Of a DNA stretch of 64,000 bases, positions 7,881-16,327 are shown piece after piece; position 1 is the first letter of the stretch, and each line of letters opens with the position of its first letter. Both the position numbers and the translations under genes were made by a program. Source of the stretch: Flavobacteriales bacterium (lineage in GTDB: Bacteria > Bacteroidota > Bacteroidia > NS11-12g > UBA9320); NCBI GenBank assembly GCA_020635455.1, contig JACJZT010000008.1:124001-188000 (forward strand). The letters are read 5' to 3'. The notes beneath the pieces are model-generated. The model was not told the origin of the DNA, made no database searches, and saw only the letters and a list, made by a program, of their open reading frames with translations.

Positions 7881-9950
7881 ATGTCTGAAAAACGAAAAAA
7901 ATACCATGACCGTGAATTAAACTGGCTCTCCTTTAACGCAAGGGTGCTTCAGGAAGCAGGAAATAAAGAAGTCCCTCTTATTGAGCGATTGAAGTTTCTC
8001 GGTATTTTTTCCAACAATCTGGATGAGTTTTTCAGAGTTCGCGTTGCTACCTTAAAACGTCTTGTAAAGTTTGAAAAAAGATCAAAGATCCCGGATGAAT
8101 TCGGACCAACATCCATATTAAAAAAAATATATGCCAAAGTTGTGACCCTTCAGATGGAATTTGACAAGATCTATCACAAGATCATCAAAGAACTAGAAGC
8201 AAAGAACATCTATATCCTGAATGAAAAAAAGGTCAACAAAACACAAAAAACCTTTATTTCTGAATTCTTTTCTGAACATGTCCAACCACTGCTTGTCCCG
8301 ATCATTTTAACCGATTCATCTCCAACTCCGGTGCTCAGGGACAAAAGCATCTATCTGTTCGTAAAACTTATCCGTAAAGATGCAAAACAACATTTATATT
8401 CTTTAATAGAAATTCCTTCACAGACCATTTCCAGGTTTGTGGTCCTTCCTGAAGAAAACCATAAAAAGTCAATCATTTATCTTGACGACGTTATCCGATT
8501 GAATTTAAACACTATTTTTAAGTTTTTTGAACCGGATGGATTCGAGTCGTTCATCATAAAAGTTACAAGAGATGCCGAATTAACTCTTGAAGGTGATTTG
8601 TCGGATAGTTATTTTGAGTTGCTCGAAAGGAGTTTGCAAAAAAGAAAGAAAGCCGACCCGGTTCGATTTATTTACGATGTTGCCATGCCCGCTGCTGATC
8701 TTGGTTTTTTATTAAAAAAATTAAAGATCACCGAGTTCGAAAACGTGATCGCCGGAGGAAGATATCATAATTTCAAGGATTTTTTAAAATTTCCGAATTT
8801 GGGTGATGCCTCCATGGAATACCCAAGAATAAAACGCATCACCGAACCCAAATTTGAAAACACCACCAGTATTCTGAAAGCCGTCGAACAGCAAGACCAT
8901 TTGTTGTTTTTCCCTTTTCAGCCCTTCGACTATGTCATAAGCTTTTTAAGGGATGCTGCTATCGACCCTTCTGTAATCGGTATTAAGATCACACTTTACC
9001 GGCTCGCTTCTGATTCAATGATCATAAATGCTCTTATTAACGCTGCAAGGAATGGAAAAGCAGTAGTGGCAATACTTGAATTACAGGCCCGATTTGATGA
9101 AGAAGCCAATTTAGAATGGAGTAAAGATCTCACGGATGCCGGGGTCAGGGTGGTGTTTGGTGTACCGGGTTTAAAGATCCATGCCAAACTGATCTCCATT
9201 ACCCGAAAGATAAAAAACAGGATCTTTCGGTATTCATTAATTGGAACCGGAAATTTTAATGAAACCACATCCAAATTATATACCGATATTTCTCTGATAA
9301 CTTCAGATCCTGAATTGACCGAAGAAGTTGAAAGGGTATTTTCATTGATCGACAAACCATACCTGTTGTACCGTTTTAAACATTTGCTCGTAGCACCCGT
9401 CGGGATGAGAAAAGTGATCATGAAACTGATACGTAATGAAACCGTTAACGCAAAAAACGGAAAGAAGGCCTACATCAAGTTAAAACTTAACAATCTGGTA
9501 GACGTTAAAATGATCGATGCCTTGTACGAAGCTTCCAATGAAGGCGTTAAAATTGAACTGTACATCAGAGGCATTTGCACCTTAATACCCGGAATAAAAA
9601 ATCTTAGTGAAAACATTACTGCCACAGGAATCATTGACCGGTTTTTGGAACATTCAAGAATATTTGTGTTTTGCAACAATAATAAGCCTCTTTATTATTT
9701 ATCTTCGGCAGACTGGATGACCAGAAACCTTGATTACAGGATAGAAGTAGCCTGCCCTATTTACAGTCCAAAACTGCAAACGGAAATAAATCAGTATTTG
9801 AAGATCATACACCTGGACAATCAAAAAGCAAGGATTCACAACGAAGCTATGGACAACACCCTTGTTCGCAACAGCCGTCAAGCCATACGCTCTCAGATAG
9901 AGTTTTTCAATTATCTAAAACAAAGACCGGAAGCCATTGAAATACCTTAA
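7881..9950 (+). CDS. ppk1: Polyphosphate kinase 1
   Basis: Reversible synthesis of inorganic polyphosphate from ATP. The N-terminal domain begins with RELNWLSFNARVLQEA, diagnostic of PPK1. The phosphorylated catalytic histidine lies in LKIHAKLISITR (about residue 434) and the second conserved histidine in FLEHSRIFVF (about 590). ALIGTGNFNE-like (SLIGTGNFNETTSK) and SSADWMTRNLDYR motifs are also present. About 689 residues, the usual length. The ATG at 7881 is preferred to an upstream TTG at 7860. The 3' end overlaps the exopolyphosphatase gene by 14 nt, indicating an operon for polyphosphate turnover. Confidence 0.97.
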   Translation: MSEKRKKYHDRELNWLSFNARVLQEAGNKEVPLIERLKFLGIFSNNLDEFFRVRVATLKRLVKFEKRSKIPDEFGPTSILKKIYAKVVTLQMEFDKIYHKIIKELEAKNIYILNEKKVNKTQKTFISEFFSEHVQPLLVPIILTDSSPTPVLRDKSIYLFVKLIRKDAKQHLYSLIEIPSQTISRFVVLPEENHKKSIIYLDDVIRLNLNTIFKFFEPDGFESFIIKVTRDAELTLEGDLSDSYFELLERSLQKRKKADPVRFIYDVAMPAADLGFLLKKLKITEFENVIAGGRYHNFKDFLKFPNLGDASMEYPRIKRITEPKFENTTSILKAVEQQDHLLFFPFQPFDYVISFLRDAAIDPSVIGIKITLYRLASDSMIINALINAARNGKAVVAILELQARFDEEANLEWSKDLTDAGVRVVFGVPGLKIHAKLISITRKIKNRIFRYSLIGTGNFNETTSKLYTDISLITSDPELTEEVERVFSLIDKPYLLYRFKHLLVAPVGMRKVIMKLIRNETVNAKNGKKAYIKLKLNNLVDVKMIDALYEASNEGVKIELYIRGICTLIPGIKNLSENITATGIIDRFLEHSRIFVFCNNNKPLYYLSSADWMTRNLDYRIEVACPIYSPKLQTEINQYLKIIHLDNQKARIHNEAMDNTLVRNSRQAIRSQIEFFNYLKQRPEAIEIP

Positions 9951-10833
9951 GTTCGCATCCATCGACATTGGCTCCAATGCCATCAGGCTTCTGTTTGACA
10001 ATGTGTTTGAAACGGCAGATGGACCTGTATTTAAAAAAGCGTCCTTAATAAGAGTTCCCATTCGTTTGGGGGATGATTCCTTTAATGAAGGCAGGATATC
10101 GGATGAGAAGATCAGTCATGTTATTGATTGCATGAAAGCATTTTCTTTTCTGATGAAGGCGCATGATGTGATAACGTATAAAGCCTACGCCACTTCGGCC
10201 ATGAGAGATGCAGAAAACGGCCATCAGATCGTTGAGGCCGTAAAAATGGAATCCGGTATTGAGATCGAGATCATATCCGGTGAAAAAGAAGCTGAGCTTA
10301 TCTCCTCAAAGTTTGTCCCGAACTACCTCAGATCCAAAAAACAGGTTGTTTATGTGGATGTTGGTGGTGGAAGCACTGAATTGACGCTGATCGATAAAAA
10401 CAAGAAATCTGCTCAGGATTCATTTAATATCGGGACACTGCGTTTGCTCAACGGTCAGGTGCCCACAGAAGAATGGACCCGCCTGAGGAACTGGATCAAG
10501 GTTAACATACACTGGCATAACAACATACCTATAATCGGGTCCGGTGGAAACATCAACAAACTGATTAACCTTGTTGGAAACAATAAACAGCGTTTTATCA
10601 AATTAAGAGACCTGGAATTGCTTTATGAAAAAATGCTGCCTCTGGATCAGGATGAGCGAATACTGCAGTACATGCTTAATCCTGACCGGGCAGATGTGAT
10701 CGTTCCTGCCATGGAAATATTCATTAAGATCTGTAAGTATACCGACAGTTCGAGAATTTTTGTGCCACAAACCGGTTTGAGTGACGGAATGGTAAGAACC
10801 CTCTATAAAGAATACAAATTGGCCCTTTACTGA
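9937..10833 (+). CDS. ppx: Ppx/GppA exopolyphosphatase family phosphatase
   Basis: Hydrolyses polyphosphate or pppGpp. The actin-like ATPase fold is shown by SIDIGSNAIRLL at the N-terminus, VYVDVGGGSTELTLI near residues 131-145, and IPIIGSGGNINKL. At 298 residues it has the two core domains but lacks the C-terminal HD-type domain of E. coli Ppx, as in shorter family members. The start is a TTG at 9937 inside ppk1, giving MKYLKFASIDIGSN. The 3' end overlaps the convergent DUF218 gene by 7 nt. Co-location with ppk1 favours polyphosphate over pppGpp as substrate. Confidence 0.92.
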   Translation: MKYLKFASIDIGSNAIRLLFDNVFETADGPVFKKASLIRVPIRLGDDSFNEGRISDEKISHVIDCMKAFSFLMKAHDVITYKAYATSAMRDAENGHQIVEAVKMESGIEIEIISGEKEAELISSKFVPNYLRSKKQVVYVDVGGGSTELTLIDKNKKSAQDSFNIGTLRLLNGQVPTEEWTRLRNWIKVNIHWHNNIPIIGSGGNINKLINLVGNNKQRFIKLRDLELLYEKMLPLDQDERILQYMLNPDRADVIVPAMEIFIKICKYTDSSRIFVPQTGLSDGMVRTLYKEYKLALY

Positions 10834-11585
10834 AATCTGGCAGCAAGCAAGCCTACCCATTCGTGGATAAGGGCTGCCCACTGATTCATTGCATCGGCCT
10901 TTGGAGTAATCTGATCGATAAGACGAAACCGTCTTTTCAGATCGCGTTTAACCATAAAATCAACCGGGTAGTAATCTACCTTAACTCCCAGCTTTTCATA
11001 GATATACTTAGCTCTTGGAGCATGCAGGGCAGAAGTTATCAGTAAAACATTCCCTTTAATACCTGTCGTGTCAAGGATCTTCTTTGAGAACAATGCGTTT
11101 TCACTGGTATTTCTTGATTCGGATTCCACTAAAATATCCTCTTCCGGGATACCGATGTCTTTCCAGAAATAACTTACGTAAACGGCCTCTTTCTGATGAG
11201 GAGGAAACACCTTACCGGACCCACCGCTGATCAGCAGTTTTTTCACCCTTCCCTTCTTATAAAGGATCACCGGTTGAACTATTCGCTCTGCTGCATCATT
11301 GAACTGGAGCATTTCAGAATAGGTATCAAAATAGGATGCACCCGATAAAACGATTGCACAATCATAAATTTTTCCTTTTTCGAGCGCCTGGTATGGCATT
11401 TCGTACTTTGCAAGGATCAGATGAAGGATAAAATGCGTTGAAAACAAATAGATCATTACAAACCATCCGATTATCGCTATCTTTCTTTTTTTGCCCTTTT
11501 TCATGTAAAAAATAACGGCGGCAAGAATTAAAATCCAAATGAAAGGATGCAGAAATACATTTACCAGTTTTGAGAAAGCAAACAT
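10827..11585 (-). CDS. YdcF/SanA-like DUF218 membrane protein
   Basis: Two N-terminal hydrophobic segments (about residues 8-25 and 33-57) precede a DUF218 domain with CAIVLSGASYF, LLISGGSGKV, ILVESESRNTSENA and LLITSALHAPRAKYI. This is the ElyC/SanA/YdcF arrangement, proteins linked to envelope integrity in enterobacteria; the biochemical activity is not settled. The upstream lipoprotein gene ends 2 nt before this start, so they form a small operon. The stop overlaps that of ppx on the other strand. Confidence 0.85.
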   Translation of the reverse strand: MFAFSKLVNVFLHPFIWILILAAVIFYMKKGKKRKIAIIGWFVMIYLFSTHFILHLILAKYEMPYQALEKGKIYDCAIVLSGASYFDTYSEMLQFNDAAERIVQPVILYKKGRVKKLLISGGSGKVFPPHQKEAVYVSYFWKDIGIPEEDILVESESRNTSENALFSKKILDTTGIKGNVLLITSALHAPRAKYIYEKLGVKVDYYPVDFMVKRDLKRRFRLIDQITPKADAMNQWAALIHEWVGLLAARFQ

Positions 11586-11587
11586 GA

Positions 11588-12118
11588 TCAGGGAGTTTTC
11601 TTTATAAGGTTTTGCAAGTGATCCGGAGTTCTAAAAAGACTGTCTTTTTGGAGTTTCCTTTGGAATAAATACGTTGAATCACCGGAGTCATGGCGATCCA
11701 CAATTTTCATATCCGTGAGTTGAAGTTCTGTTTTTGAGATCTCTTCAAGGCGGTTAAAATCGAAACCTGTACTTGTACTGTCGAAGGTAGCCTGTTCCTG
11801 AACATATTTTACAAAAAACAAACTTCCCTCATAATAATAATACGAAGTTGTGGTTTGGTGCATGGCAGTTATGTTTTCTTCCATCACCTTGAAAAGGGTA
11901 TCGTTCCTGTAAAACGCTTTAACTCTTGGCCCCTCTTCATAAAACTCATCCGATTCTGAGATCGGAAACCCCTGGTCAATGGTCCTTTCCTGCAAATCTT
12001 TTTGCTGATCGATCCAATTGACCTTGTCTTCCACCGAAAGGGTTTTCACTTCTACAGGGTTACAGGCCATGATCAGTATTAAGACAGAACTTAAATATTT
12101 ATAAAATGATGAATTCAT
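11588..12118 (-). CDS. Hypothetical lipoprotein
   Basis: About 176 residues from the ATG at 12118. The start gives a lipoprotein signal (SSVLILIMAC) with the lipobox cysteine near residue 20. The mature part is acidic and shows no motif I recognise, with stretches such as DEFYEEGPRVKAFYRND and TTSYYYYEGSLFFVKYV that may form a beta-rich fold. A longer in-frame start at 12214 is rejected because it would run across the divergent mvaD promoter. A TAATTTG sequence (12129-12135, minus strand) lies 10 nt upstream and may be a shortened -7 element. Confidence 0.7.
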   Translation of the reverse strand: MNSSFYKYLSSVLILIMACNPVEVKTLSVEDKVNWIDQQKDLQERTIDQGFPISESDEFYEEGPRVKAFYRNDTLFKVMEENITAMHQTTTSYYYYEGSLFFVKYVQEQATFDSTSTGFDFNRLEEISKTELQLTDMKIVDRHDSGDSTYLFQRKLQKDSLFRTPDHLQNLIKKTP

Positions 12119-12166
12119 GATCGTTTGGCAAATTAACAATTCATCAACTGTTTTATCAAATACTCT

Positions 12167-12174
12167 TAATTTTG
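12167..12174 (+). promoter_or_regulatory. -7 promoter element TAATTTTG
   Basis: TAnnTTTG match ending 5 nt before the GTG of mvaD, so the predicted transcript begins at or next to the start codon. It lies in the 61-bp gap between mvaD and the divergent lipoprotein gene. Confidence 0.55.
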
Positions 12175-12179
12175 CCATC

Positions 12180-13211
12180 GTGAAATCAATAACCTGGAAA
12201 TGTCCGTCAAACATTGCGCTTGTAAAATACTGGGGAAAAAAAGAAGGACTTCAGCTTCCTGCCAATCCATCCCTGAGTTTCACTTTAAACCAATGTCATA
12301 CGGTAACTACCTTAAGTTTTTCTGAAAAAGAGGACGATAATACTTTATTGGTTTCCTTCGCATTCGACGGAAAACGAATGCCTTCGTTTGAACCTAAACT
12401 GGAAAAGTTTTTCAAGAACGCAGAATCGATGTTCCCATTCCTGACCCGTTATCTGATTGAAATAAATTCAACCAATACCTTTCCCCACTCCAGTGGAATT
12501 GCTTCATCGGCATCGGGAATGGCTGCTTTGGCACTTTGTTTATGCAGCATGGAACAAGAGATCAGTGGCTCTGTTTCGGGTGGTGATTTTTACGAAAAAG
12601 CATCCAATGTGGCAAGAATTGGAAGTGGATCTGCATGCCGATCCGTATATGGGCCTTTGACCCTTTGGGGAGAAACGGAACATTTTGCAGGCTCCAGCGA
12701 CTTACATTCGGTAAAGATCGACCTTTTTCATCCGGTATTTAAGAATTACCGTGATGCAATCTTGATCGTGGAAAGTGGCGAAAAAGAGGTTTCAAGTACT
12801 GCAGGCCATGCTCTTTTAAAAGATCACCCATTTTCCATGGCCAGATATGATGAGGCAAACAACAATCTTAAGAAATTGCTTAAAGTTCTGCAGAACGGTG
12901 ACCTTAAAGCTTTTACGGATATTGTTGAAAATGAAGCTTTGATGTTGCATGCGCTCATGATGACCGGCGAAACACCATACATTTTAATGCATCCCAATTC
13001 ACTCGCTATAATTAAACATGTCTGGAAAGGCAGGAAAGAAAACGGACTTCATCTTACCATAACCCTGGATGCAGGGGCCAATGTGCATTTATTATATCCG
13101 GAAGAGGAAGAAGATAAAGCAGTAGAATTCATAAGAAATGAACTTCTTCAATATTGCCTGAACGGACAGGTGATCTATGATAAAACAGGAGAAGGACCTT
13201 TACAACTTTAG
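12180..13211 (+). CDS. mvaD: Diphosphomevalonate decarboxylase
   Basis: ATP-dependent decarboxylation of mevalonate diphosphate to isopentenyl diphosphate, the last step of the mevalonate pathway. The GHMP fold shows PSNIALVKYWGKK at the N-terminus, HSSGIASSASGMAALAL (ATP loop) and RIGSGSACRSVYGPL in the centre. About 343 residues, close to the family norm. I place the start at GTG 12180 (MKSITWKCPSNIALVKYW), not the ATG at 12117, since family members begin only a few residues before this motif and the longer form would cover the promoter. The kinase and prenyltransferase genes follow in the same direction. Confidence 0.92.
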   Translation: MKSITWKCPSNIALVKYWGKKEGLQLPANPSLSFTLNQCHTVTTLSFSEKEDDNTLLVSFAFDGKRMPSFEPKLEKFFKNAESMFPFLTRYLIEINSTNTFPHSSGIASSASGMAALALCLCSMEQEISGSVSGGDFYEKASNVARIGSGSACRSVYGPLTLWGETEHFAGSSDLHSVKIDLFHPVFKNYRDAILIVESGEKEVSSTAGHALLKDHPFSMARYDEANNNLKKLLKVLQNGDLKAFTDIVENEALMLHALMMTGETPYILMHPNSLAIIKHVWKGRKENGLHLTITLDAGANVHLLYPEEEEDKAVEFIRNELLQYCLNGQVIYDKTGEGPLQL

Positions 13212-13274
13212 TTTTTGTATTGAATTGTAAACAATCAGGATGGTAATTTGTTCCTATTATTAATTTGATTAACC

Positions 13275-13282
13275 TAAATTTG
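13275..13282 (+). promoter_or_regulatory. -7 promoter element TAAATTTG with upstream TTTG
   Basis: TAnnTTTG match 11 nt before the ATG of the mevalonate kinase. A TTTG at 13247-13250 is a possible -33 element, spaced 24 nt, slightly longer than usual. It suggests the kinase gene has its own promoter besides read-through from mvaD. Confidence 0.5.
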
Positions 13283-13293
13283 CAGCAAATCTG

Positions 13294-14235
13294 ATGAGCA
13301 CCAATCCTTTATTCTATGCCAAGATCCTTCTATTCGGAGAATATGGCATTATCGAAGATTCAATGGGATTATCCATTCCTTTTAACTTTTACAAAGGAAC
13401 TCTTATCAAGGCGAATTTAGACAAGGAGGAAAACAAAAGGTCTAATCTTTCCCTTTTTAAATTTTACGATTATCTAAAGGGACTGAGTAATTCCGATCCT
13501 GATTTCAATTTTCTGGACCTTGACAGCCTAAAATCAGATATTGAAGAAGGCTTAACTTTCGACAGCAGTATACCACAAGGATTTGGCATTGGAAGCAGCG
13601 GTGCGTTGGTTGCCGCCATTTACGACCAATATGCCATTGCTAAGATCGAACCGGACAAAAACATCCATAAGGCCGACATATTAACCTTAAAAAAATATTT
13701 CGGTACGATGGAAAGTTATTTTCATGGCAAAAGCAGTGGCTTAGACCCTTTGATCTGTTACTTGAAACTTCCGATGTTAATCAAATCCGGAAACGACATC
13801 GACACCATTGGTATACCAACTGAGAATAAGGAAGGCAAGGGTGCCATTTTTCTTATCGATAGCGGCACACCGGGAGAAACGGCCCCAATGGTAAACATCT
13901 TTATGGAAAAGATGAAACAGGAAGGTTTTAGAAAGGTTATTTCCGAGCAGTTCAAAAAATACAACGACGAGTGTATAAATGCTTTTCTTCGAAGCGATTA
14001 TAAGCCCCTTTTGAAAAGTTTGAAAAAATTATCAAACGTCGTTTTAAAACACTTCAAACCCATGATACCTTTAAACTTCCATGAGATCTGGAAGGAAGGG
14101 ATCGACACCAACAGTTATTATCTTAAACTTTGTGGCTCCGGCGGTGGGGGATATATTCTCGGATTTGCTCCTGATTATGAAAAAGCGCTTCCTGTATTGT
14201 CTAAATACAAACCGGAAGTGATCTATACTTTTTAG
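13294..14235 (+). CDS. Mevalonate kinase-type GHMP kinase
   Basis: Phosphorylates mevalonate in the isoprenoid pathway. The N-terminus FYAKILLFGEYGII is the substrate/fold signature. The ATP-binding loop is PQGFGIGSSGALVAAIYDQY (about residues 91-110), followed by HGKSSGLDPLICYLKLP and the C-terminal glycine loop LCGSGGGGYILGFAPD. 313 residues. The position between mvaD and a UbiA prenyltransferase supports an isoprenoid role. No phosphomevalonate kinase, HMG-CoA synthase or reductase is in the window, so those must lie elsewhere. Confidence 0.88.
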   Translation: MSTNPLFYAKILLFGEYGIIEDSMGLSIPFNFYKGTLIKANLDKEENKRSNLSLFKFYDYLKGLSNSDPDFNFLDLDSLKSDIEEGLTFDSSIPQGFGIGSSGALVAAIYDQYAIAKIEPDKNIHKADILTLKKYFGTMESYFHGKSSGLDPLICYLKLPMLIKSGNDIDTIGIPTENKEGKGAIFLIDSGTPGETAPMVNIFMEKMKQEGFRKVISEQFKKYNDECINAFLRSDYKPLLKSLKKLSNVVLKHFKPMIPLNFHEIWKEGIDTNSYYLKLCGSGGGGYILGFAPDYEKALPVLSKYKPEVIYTF

Positions 14236-14272
14236 TAAAATTTCTTTCGAAGTTGTGATTCCAGTTTAAATT

Positions 14273-15172
14273 ATGACTTCCATAAAAAAACAAAATGCAC
14301 TTCTGATCATCAAGGTACTTGCTTTGATGTCCATCGTTCGCTGGATGAACATTGCACTTACCATTTCTGCCCAGTATCTTGCAGCGGTATTTGTTCTCAA
14401 CCAGGGCAAACCGGTCTCCGAGGTACTGCTCAATCCTAAATTGCATCTGATGACACTAGCCTCTGCCTTTATTATTGCAGGCGGATACATCATCAACAAT
14501 TTTTATGATTTTGAAAAAGACCTTGTGAACCGACCTGAAAAAACCCTTCTTGGACGTTTGGTAAGCAGAAAATTCGGCCTTAACTGTTATTTCCTTTTCA
14601 ACTTCACAGGACTTTGCCTGGCCTTGATCGCTTCATGGAGAATATTTCTTTATTACCTTATTTTCACAATTGCGCTTTGGGCATATTCCCATAAGTTCCA
14701 AAAGATCCCGTTCGTAAGAGAAAGCATCGCCTCCGTGCTTTCCGTGGCTTCTTTCTTTAGTATCGGTATATTTTACAAGTACATAACCATGCCTTTGTTT
14801 TTGTACGGATGTTTTGCAATGTTAACGATCTTTTCACGGGAAATTTTAAAGGGAATTGAAGCCTATAAGGGAAATGCGATCTTTGGATACGGAACCCTTG
14901 CTTCAAAAATGGGAAAGAACAAATCAACCTATTTCATGATACTTATTCAATTAACCTCATTGATACCGCTTATCATACTTTGGTTAAAGTTCGGAATGGT
15001 TAATTTGGGACCTTTCCTTATTGGGCTGACGCTTTTGATTTGCCTATTACTGCCGGCGATGTTGCTGAACAACGATAATATGAAAAAGGTATCCTTATTG
15101 CACGGATTGTATAAGATCTTTCTGGTGACGATTATTTTTCTGGTTGTGTTTATTCCGGAAAACCTACCTTAA
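14273..15172 (+). CDS. UbiA-family prenyltransferase
   Basis: Integral membrane enzyme transferring a prenyl chain to an acceptor. The Asp-rich motif NNFYDFEKDLVNRPEK (about residues 75-90) binds the Mg-prenyl diphosphate; the second acidic region is IFSREILKGIEAYKGN. About eight membrane segments in 299 residues. Bacteroidota homologues are often annotated as geranylgeranylglycerol-phosphate geranylgeranyltransferase, but the acceptor cannot be read from sequence. It lies 37 nt behind the mevalonate kinase, probably in the same transcript, so pathway supply and use are linked. The stop overlaps the convergent peptidase gene by 4 nt. Confidence 0.83.
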   Translation: MTSIKKQNALLIIKVLALMSIVRWMNIALTISAQYLAAVFVLNQGKPVSEVLLNPKLHLMTLASAFIIAGGYIINNFYDFEKDLVNRPEKTLLGRLVSRKFGLNCYFLFNFTGLCLALIASWRIFLYYLIFTIALWAYSHKFQKIPFVRESIASVLSVASFFSIGIFYKYITMPLFLYGCFAMLTIFSREILKGIEAYKGNAIFGYGTLASKMGKNKSTYFMILIQLTSLIPLIILWLKFGMVNLGPFLIGLTLLICLLLPAMLLNNDNMKKVSLLHGLYKIFLVTIIFLVVFIPENLP

Positions 15173-15897
15173 ACCCTCTTAATGGAACATAGATCATGGG
15201 TCTTATTACCTGAATCCAGATTGATGATACCAAATGAATTTATTGCATCCATTCGAACCATTCCACTTGAATGAATGATCGTATTGTTGTCGAGGAGAAT
15301 CCCTACATGATTGACCTTTCCATCCTTATTACTAAAAAATGCCAGATCACCGGTTCTCGCCTGGCTTAATGAAATGCTTTCACCCAGTTTCTCCTGCATG
15401 CTTGCATCCCTGGGTAAACGTTTACCGGTTACCTTAAAAACAATTTGAGCAAATCCGCTGCAATCTATTCCGAAAATACTTCGGCCTCCCCAGAGGTAAG
15501 ACGTATGCAACATTGAAGATGAATGAAAAAAAACCTGTTCCATCCATTTGTCATCATTTACCTTTAAAGGAAACTCAAGGAAGTCTGTTTCATCCTGACC
15601 GGAAATATCATCCTTATTCCAAATCACTGCTCCCTTGGAGATCAGAGTATTGGTATTGGTTTGTGATAAAACCCCGGTGTATAATAAGGGTTTATCCCCC
15701 GGAATAAATTCAAAAAACTGATTGAAGGGAATGTAACCAGGGTATTCGTCATAATCGCTTACTACTCTCAACCAGTCTTTATTGAGTTGTTCCAGTACTG
15801 TATAAGTTTCTCCGTAAATAAGCTGAGAGACCATTTCAGAACTGTGAGCGGCATCCTTCCGAAGAGCAATACTGCTTATATGGCAAATTCCTTTCAT
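15169..15897 (-). CDS. NlpC/P60 (C40) peptidase with SH3 domain
   Basis: Cysteine peptidase cleaving gamma-D-Glu bonds of peptidoglycan peptides. The N-terminal ~85 residues form a bacterial SH3-like domain (LIYGETYTVLEQLNKDWLRV). The catalytic Cys is in FGIDCSGFAQIVFKVTGK, the His in KVNHVGILLD, and a polar third residue follows at TIIHSSG. There is no signal peptide, so a cytoplasmic YkfC-like role in recycling cell-wall peptides is inferred. It starts 4 nt after the ferredoxin stop, suggesting co-transcription. Confidence 0.85.
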   Translation of the reverse strand: MKGICHISSIALRKDAAHSSEMVSQLIYGETYTVLEQLNKDWLRVVSDYDEYPGYIPFNQFFEFIPGDKPLLYTGVLSQTNTNTLISKGAVIWNKDDISGQDETDFLEFPLKVNDDKWMEQVFFHSSSMLHTSYLWGGRSIFGIDCSGFAQIVFKVTGKRLPRDASMQEKLGESISLSQARTGDLAFFSNKDGKVNHVGILLDNNTIIHSSGMVRMDAINSFGIINLDSGNKTHDLCSIKRV

Positions 15898-15901
15898 TGA
15901 A

Positions 15902-16249
15902 TTAAAGATGCAAACGCAGTTTACGCGCCATCAATTCGTCATGAGTATCTTTATGCAATTCGTCGGGTATGCAGCAATCAACAGGGCATACGGCAGCACA
16001 TTGGGGTTCTTCGTGAAACCCGGTACATTCTGTACATTTATCCGGTACAATGTAATACACCTCATCCGAAACCGGTTCCTGTTTCTCAGCAGCATCCACC
16101 ACAGATCCGTCAATCAGGGCATAATCGCCGGAAAGATCTGTCCCATCGCTCATGGCCCACTTTGCACCGGCTTCGTATATTGCAGTGTTTGGACATTCAG
16201 GCTCACAAGCCCCGCAGTTGATACACTCATCGGTGATAATTATTGCCAT
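15902..16249 (-). CDS. Two-cluster [4Fe-4S] ferredoxin
   Basis: 115-residue electron carrier. The first cluster motif is CINCGACEPECP near the N-terminus and the second is CTECTGFHEEPQCAAVCP, with the longer spacing between the second and third Cys typical of the Chromatium/Allochromatium-type ferredoxins found across Bacteroidota. An acidic insert (about residues 28-66) separates the clusters. It could serve the 2-oxoacid:ferredoxin oxidoreductase at the end of the window, though that link is inference. A -7 box lies 7 nt before the ATG. Confidence 0.93.
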   Translation of the reverse strand: MAIIITDECINCGACEPECPNTAIYEAGAKWAMSDGTDLSGDYALIDGSVVDAAEKQEPVSDEVYYIVPDKCTECTGFHEEPQCAAVCPVDCCIPDELHKDTHDELMARKLRLHL

Positions 16250-16256
16250 ATTGCTA

Positions 16257-16264
16257 CAAAGATA
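16257..16264 (-). promoter_or_regulatory. -7 promoter element TATCTTTG
   Basis: TAnnTTTG on the minus strand ending 7 nt before the ferredoxin ATG, predicting a 1-3 nt leader. Confidence 0.55.
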
Positions 16265-16327
16265 ATAAAGGCTTTCTTATGGCTGTATGAATCCATAAAA
16301 AAATTGACCTTATATTTAAAAATCGAT

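Noticed and set aside
8996..9421. 141-codon frame antisense to ppk1
   Set aside because: A shadow of a highly conserved gene without its own start context.
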